Positions 5,459-8,473 of a stretch of 8,473 nt of DNA are shown here, piece after piece. The stretch spans positions 1 to 8,473 of the forward strand of contig JAITFA010000103.1 of assembly GCA_031281685.1 (NCBI GenBank). Reading direction: 5' to 3'. Below the pieces are notes generated by a model that worked only from the letters and a program-made list of their open reading frames with translations, ran no database searches and was not told where the DNA came from. The stretch's first letter is position 1; each line of letters starts with the position of its first letter. Origin of the DNA: Treponema sp. (GTDB lineage Bacteria > Spirochaetota > Spirochaetia > Treponematales > Breznakiellaceae). The position numbers and the translations under genes were made by a program.

Positions 5459-7037
5459 TGCGAGGATTAGCGGGATCATAGTAGGGACCCAACGGCAAGT
5501 TACTCTCTTTAAAGAACTTAACCACATCGATCAACACATCTGACACTGAATAGCTGATTTCCCGTTTTTCCAGCGTATTAACATTATAAGCATTGTAGAG
5601 ATCAGCAGTCGTAACAAAGGCGTAAGGGAGATTTTCAATAACCGGGAGCTTATCGAGAAGCACTTCTTTCCCTGTCCCACCAATGGTATACATTACCTTA
5701 TCAGATACCTGCACAAAATCCGCAGTTCCCGGTTGGGCAGCCGCAATCTTTTCAAAGAGCTTGATTACGTCAGAGCCAAGGATGCTTGCCCAGACGAGTT
5801 TAATGGGAGAATCCCCAACGACAGCCTTAACCTGTTGCTCAGTAACAGAACCTGCATCCAGACCAGCCTTAACAATACCACCATTAATGAAAGCGAAATC
5901 AACCTTCCACGGCGCATCTGGAGGCGGAGTTGGACTAAATTGCACATAATAAGCAATCGCGTCAGCAATCGCATCTCCAAGCGCAGTCTCACCATCACGA
6001 ATACCAGTAACGGGGAAAGCGCCCTTTAATGTAGCAATCGGAGGTGGCGGCGGCGGAGGAGCCGGTTCAGTAGCCGGAGCCGGCTCAACAGCCGGAACCG
6101 GTTCAGCAGCCGGAGCTGGCTCAAGAACATTTACTAATTTCTCAGCCCGGGCAATCAATGCGCGGAGTTCAGCCAACGCATCTTCATACTGGCGAGCCAA
6201 AGGATCAGCGCCAGCAGCAATACCACTCAGCGTGTCCGCCGCAGCTTCATACCGACGAGCCAAAGGATCAGCGCCAGCAGCAATACCACTCAGCGTATTC
6301 GTCGCGCCAGTCAACTGATCAGCTAAGAAAGGAGCGCCATATGCAATATCACTCAAAGTGTTCGTCGCATCGGTCAACTGATCAGCAAGCCCAGGAGCGT
6401 TAGCAGCGATACCACTTAGTGTGTTCGTCGCGCCAGTCAACTGATCGGCAAGCCCAGGCGCATTGTTGGCAATGCCACTCAGGGAATCCGTCGCGTCGGT
6501 AAACTGATTAGCAAGCCCAGGCGCATTAGCAGCAATGTCACTCAAGATATTTGCCGCTGAAGTCATCTGATCAGCCAAGGCGGGAGCGCCAGTGGCAACA
6601 CCACTCAGCGTATCCGTCGCGTCGGTAAACTGATCAGCCAAGTCAGGAGCATTGTTTGCAATGCCACTCAAAGTGTTCACTGCGTTAGTCAGCTGATCAG
6701 CCAAGCTAGGAGCGCCGCCAGCGATTCCGCTCAGGGAATTCGTCGCGCCCGTCATCTGATCGGCCAAGCTGGGAGCGCCAGCGGCAATACTGCTCAGTGT
6801 GTTTGTAGCATCGGTCAACTGATCAGCCAAGGCGGGAGCACCAGCGGCAATACTGCTCAGTGTGTTCGTCGCCTCAGCCACATCCGCTTGAGCGGGCGGA
6901 GCGGACTGCGGCGCCTGAGCTTGATACTGCTGTACAAGAGTAGCAAGCTCAGCTTCCGATATTGGTCGTGCGAACAGGGGAATACTTACCAGGCACAATA
7001 GAAATGCGACTGATAGTAACGAAGCAAAACGTTTCAT
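5448..7037 (-). CDS. Exported repeat protein with a degenerate 5'-nucleotidase C-terminal domain; catalytic domain absent
   Basis: A 529-residue protein of unrecognised function. Residues 1-23 are a signal peptide matching that of the downstream nucleotidase at 18 of 23 positions, and the similarity continues into a short helix (about 24-40). Residues 56-286 are eleven tandem 21-residue repeats, and 287-307 is a degenerate twelfth. Residues 308-334 form a Pro/Ala/Glu linker ending in seven prolines. From about 340 to the end is a 5'-nucleotidase C-terminal-like domain: ALGDAIADA at 352-360, FINGG at 383-387 and GSDVIKLFE at 421-429. The metallophosphatase domain is missing altogether, and key pocket residues are changed (NGGIVK for NGGNIR; no FENYL; no GGGDGY loop). 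It should therefore be non-catalytic, perhaps a binding, spacer or scaffold protein in the periplasm or at the surface. GGAGGA at 7044-7049 is a strong ribosome-binding site 6 nt before the ATG. Tandem promoters precede the gene and a terminator follows it. Confidence 0.9.
   Translation of the reverse strand: MKRFASLLSVAFLLCLVSIPLFARPISEAELATLVQQYQAQAPQSAPPAQADVAEATNTLSSIAAGAPALADQLTDATNTLSSIAAGAPSLADQMTGATNSLSGIAGGAPSLADQLTNAVNTLSGIANNAPDLADQFTDATDTLSGVATGAPALADQMTSAANILSDIAANAPGLANQFTDATDSLSGIANNAPGLADQLTGATNTLSGIAANAPGLADQLTDATNTLSDIAYGAPFLADQLTGATNTLSGIAAGADPLARRYEAAADTLSGIAAGADPLARQYEDALAELRALIARAEKLVNVLEPAPAAEPVPAVEPAPATEPAPPPPPPPIATLKGAFPVTGIRDGETALGDAIADAIAYYVQFSPTPPPDAPWKVDFAFINGGIVKAGLDAGSVTEQQVKAVVGDSPIKLVWASILGSDVIKLFEKIAAAQPGTADFVQVSDKVMYTIGGTGKEVLLDKLPVIENLPYAFVTTADLYNAYNVNTLEKREISYSVSDVLIDVVKFFKESNLPLGPYYDPANPRIVK
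6117..6872 (-). repeat. In-frame 63-bp tandem repeat array (11 units plus one degenerate) inside the paralogue
   Basis: Each 63-bp unit encodes 21 residues. Invariant positions are Ala1, Leu5, Ala9, Ala12, Leu15 and Ala16; position 8 is Ile (Val once) and position 19 is Leu, Met, Phe or Tyr. Hydrophobic positions 5, 8, 12, 15, 19 and 22 (position 1 of the next unit) give a continuous 3-4 heptad spacing across unit borders, yet every unit also carries a proline at position 13 or 14. Eleven clear units span 6180-6872, and 6117-6179 is a diverged, charged twelfth. The two units nearest the linker (6180-6305) share a stretch of about 40 identical bases, suggesting recent duplication. Confidence 0.95.
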
Positions 7038-7079
7038 GTGACGTCCTCCATATATGGATAAGATTATTTAGTCGGTAGG

Positions 7080-7108
7080 ATTATACGATAAAAGAAACCG
7101 TTTGTCTC
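7080..7108 (-). promoter_or_regulatory. Proximal candidate promoter (P2) of the repeat-protein gene
   Basis: On the minus strand, GAGACA (7108-7103) and TATAAT (7085-7080) are 17 bp apart. The -10 is perfect and the -35 matches 4 of 6 consensus bases. It lies about 43 bp upstream of the ATG and 38 bp downstream of a stronger promoter in the same orientation. Confidence 0.55.
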
Positions 7109-7123
7109 TACCTCTTTTCATTG

Positions 7124-7152
7124 ATTATACCACATCAACAAAAGAATGTGAA
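7124..7152 (-). promoter_or_regulatory. Distal strong promoter (P1) of the repeat-protein gene, extended -10
   Basis: On the minus strand, TTCACA (7152-7147, 5 of 6 consensus) and TATAAT (7129-7124) are separated by 17 bp, and the -10 is preceded by TGG, an extended -10. This is the best sigma-70 match in the window. It would give a leader of about 80 nt before the ATG at 7037. A T-rich stretch just upstream of the -35 could act as an UP element. Confidence 0.75.
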
Positions 7153-7209
7153 AAAAACTAACACTTTTTTGACGACCCTTTAACATCACCCTCCCGGATT
7201 CCATAGCAA

Positions 7210-7683
7210 TCAGGCTATAACCAGATCCGCGTTTACCGCCCCAATATGCCGGGTCAGATCTTCCACTTTCATAATGATCTGAACCCCACGCACACCAGCA
7301 CTGATAGATATAATATCGAGCAATTCAGCGGTTTCCTCAATATAGGTAGGGAACAGTTTTTTCATACCAATGGGCGAACAACCACCCCGAACATAACCAC
7401 TTACTATGGGCAGATCCTTCATTGGGATAAGCTCAACCTTTTTCTCTCCGCTGACTCGGGCTACTTTTCTGAGATCAAGCTCGTCCGCTACAGGGATACA
7501 GCAGACTAGGTACGCGCCGGAAGCGCCACGCAACACCAGAGTCTTGAAGACTCGCTCCACAGGCATATTGAGCATCCGGGCGGCGTGGACACCGGAAAGG
7601 TCACTTTCATCAACCTCATACTCGGCGGTTGAATACTGAATCCCTGCGGCGTCTAAAAGTCGCATAGCGTTAGTTTTTTTCAT
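7210..7683 (-). CDS. ybaK: Cys-tRNA(Pro)/Cys-tRNA(Cys) deacylase, YbaK/EbsC family
   Basis: A 157-residue single-domain trans-editing protein that hydrolyses Cys-tRNA(Pro), the product of mischarging by prolyl-tRNA synthetase, in the cytoplasm. The opening KKTNAMRLLD is the family's typical N-terminus and fixes the start. VFKTLV at residues 45-50 carries the conserved lysine K47, SGEKKVELI lies at 78-86, GYVRGGCSPIGMKK at 96-109 contains the glycine-rich active-site loop, and ISAGVRGVQI at 127-136 completes the fold. Length is normal and no fusion or break is seen. The ribosome-binding site is weak (GGC-rich, no clear GGAGG). The gene appears to stand alone: a terminator for the upstream minus-strand gene precedes it and a strong promoter follows it. 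I saw no convincing promoter of its own; a TATAGA at 7737-7732 lacks a good -35. Confidence 0.94.
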   Translation of the reverse strand: MKKTNAMRLLDAAGIQYSTAEYEVDESDLSGVHAARMLNMPVERVFKTLVLRGASGAYLVCCIPVADELDLRKVARVSGEKKVELIPMKDLPIVSGYVRGGCSPIGMKKLFPTYIEETAELLDIISISAGVRGVQIIMKVEDLTRHIGAVNADLVIA

Positions 7684-7776
7684 AATCTTGCCTACTGCCT
7701 AAGCCTCTTCCGCTTTCCTACGCAAGTTTCTTCTATAAAAAAGATAGCGTTTACTCTGCCTATCTACCGTCTACCC

Positions 7777-7813
7777 AAAATAAAGTGGCTCTCCCATTGG
7801 AAGAGCCACTTTA
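7777..7813 (-). terminator. Rho-independent terminator of the leucine-rich-repeat gene
   Basis: A perfect 12-bp stem pairs 7781-7792 with 7802-7813 around a 9-nt loop. On the minus strand the stem runs into TTTATTTT (7784-7777). It lies 46 nt downstream of the stop of the leucine-rich-repeat gene and about 94 nt upstream of the ybaK start, so it isolates ybaK from its neighbour. Confidence 0.9.
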
Positions 7814-7859
7814 CTACAGTAGAGCTGTTTTTAAGCGTGAGATCAAGACCTTAACTGGT

Positions 7860-8473
7860 TTACCCCTGTATGGCGGTAACTTTGGACTTCAACGTGTCTA
7901 TCCAGTTTGCCTTCTCCGTATTCTTGTAGGCTTCAAGCGCAGAAGCGGGAACATAGATCGTAACGGAGGCATAGAACACTCTCGTTCCATCTAACTCAGG
8001 AGGCTCGCTTCCCAGAGTAATGGAAGTAAATGGTCCATCTTTGCTGGTATAAAACGCTTGACTACCTATAAGAGTAACTTGGGGTAAGGAATTTGGGGCA
8101 AGATTGCTACAGTCTTTGAATGCACTAGCGCCTATCCTCTCTACTTCTGGCAATAAGATAGATGGCAGGGCTGAGCAACCATAGAAGGCATACTTACCCA
8201 GCGTTTTCACTTTGGGGAGAGACACGCTCGTGAGAGCGAGGCACTTGGCAAACGCGCCGCTTGAGCCGTCTGAAGAGTTCTCCCTTCCTTCGATAACGAG
8301 TACCCCCGGCATATCTATTGATTTCAGATTCTCCAGACTGCTGAAAGCGGCTGGCGCTATGATTTTTATTGACTCAGGAAGCTTTATGGAGACGATCTTT
8401 GCCTTGTTGGGTGCTTTGGTGAGCGTTATGTTCGGAATACTCTCCCCGACACACTCTGAGAGATCGAGGTCTA
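7860..8473 (-). CDS. BspA/TpLRR-type leucine-rich-repeat protein, C-terminal part (5' end outside window)
   Basis: The frame is open from the right edge of the window to a TAA at 7862-7860, giving 203 residues without a start. An internal ATG at 8312 is only a methionine within the repeats, because repeat sequence continues upstream of it without a stop. The TpLRR/LRR_5 pattern is clear: alanine-phenylalanine pairs end at fragment residues 74, 96, 118 and 140, a 22-residue period, each followed by a Cys-Ser/Leu turn (KCLAL, GCSAL, DCSNL) and then a strand such as SVSLPKVKTLGKYAF. An earlier repeat ends at F43, with an insertion around 61-70 (EGRENSSDGS). The tail (IYVPASALEAY, then NWIDTLKSKV) is the usual capping segment of spirochaetal and Bacteroidetes members. 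These are typically exported or surface proteins implicated in adhesion; the anchor and signal peptide would lie outside the window. Confidence 0.92.
   Translation of the reverse strand, partial: DLDLSECVGESIPNITLTKAPNKAKIVSIKLPESIKIIAPAAFSSLENLKSIDMPGVLVIEGRENSSDGSSGAFAKCLALTSVSLPKVKTLGKYAFYGCSALPSILLPEVERIGASAFKDCSNLAPNSLPQVTLIGSQAFYTSKDGPFTSITLGSEPPELDGTRVFYASVTIYVPASALEAYKNTEKANWIDTLKSKVTAIQG

Noticed and set aside
6205..6825. GATC sites spaced at about 63 bp through the repeat array
   Set aside because: They arise from the conserved Ala-Asp-Gln codons (GCTGATCAG) and from related codons in each unit; no separate function is needed to explain them.
8310..8312. ATG at 8312 as the start of a 150-residue protein
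   Set aside because: The reading frame and the leucine-rich-repeat pattern continue without a stop to the right edge, so this is an internal methionine of a longer protein.

Overview
The window reads like a spirochaete chromosome, most likely a Treponema and possibly one of the gut-dwelling anaerobes. This is inference. It rests on a BspA/TpLRR-type leucine-rich-repeat protein at the right edge, roughly balanced base composition, a phenylacetate-CoA ligase/ACT gene pair typical of anaerobes, and strong sigma-70-like promoters. No rRNA, tRNA, IS element or CRISPR array was seen.

Layout from left to right: (1) 1-279 is a degenerate 21-bp (partly 42-bp) tandem repeat with no convincing gene. 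(2) 382-3615 is a compact plus-strand operon: paaK (aryl-acetate CoA ligase), a small double-ACT-domain protein 9 nt downstream, then glgA (glycogen synthase) 18 nt further on. It ends at a 17-bp hairpin that also serves the convergent gene. (3) 3701-7037 on the minus strand holds two tandem paralogues with nearly the same signal peptide and related C-terminal 5'-nucleotidase domains. The distal one (3701-5374) is a full UshA-type secreted nucleotidase with all its metal ligands. The proximal one (5448-7037) has no metallophosphatase domain; eleven 21-residue repeats and a Pro/Ala/Glu linker stand in its place. Each paralogue has its own promoter, and a strong terminator separates them. (4) 7210-7683 on the minus strand is a YbaK-type Cys-tRNA(Pro) deacylase. 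(5) 7860-8473 on the minus strand is the C-terminal part of a TpLRR/BspA-like protein, open at the window edge and followed by its own terminator.

Functionally, the left operon joins CoA activation of an aromatic acid, a probable amino-acid-sensing partner and glycogen synthesis. The two nucleotidase-family proteins are predicted to be exported. The intact one would salvage nucleotides in the periplasm. The repeat-bearing one looks non-catalytic and is the most unusual object in the window: a domain-swapped paralogue whose repeat number can change in frame.
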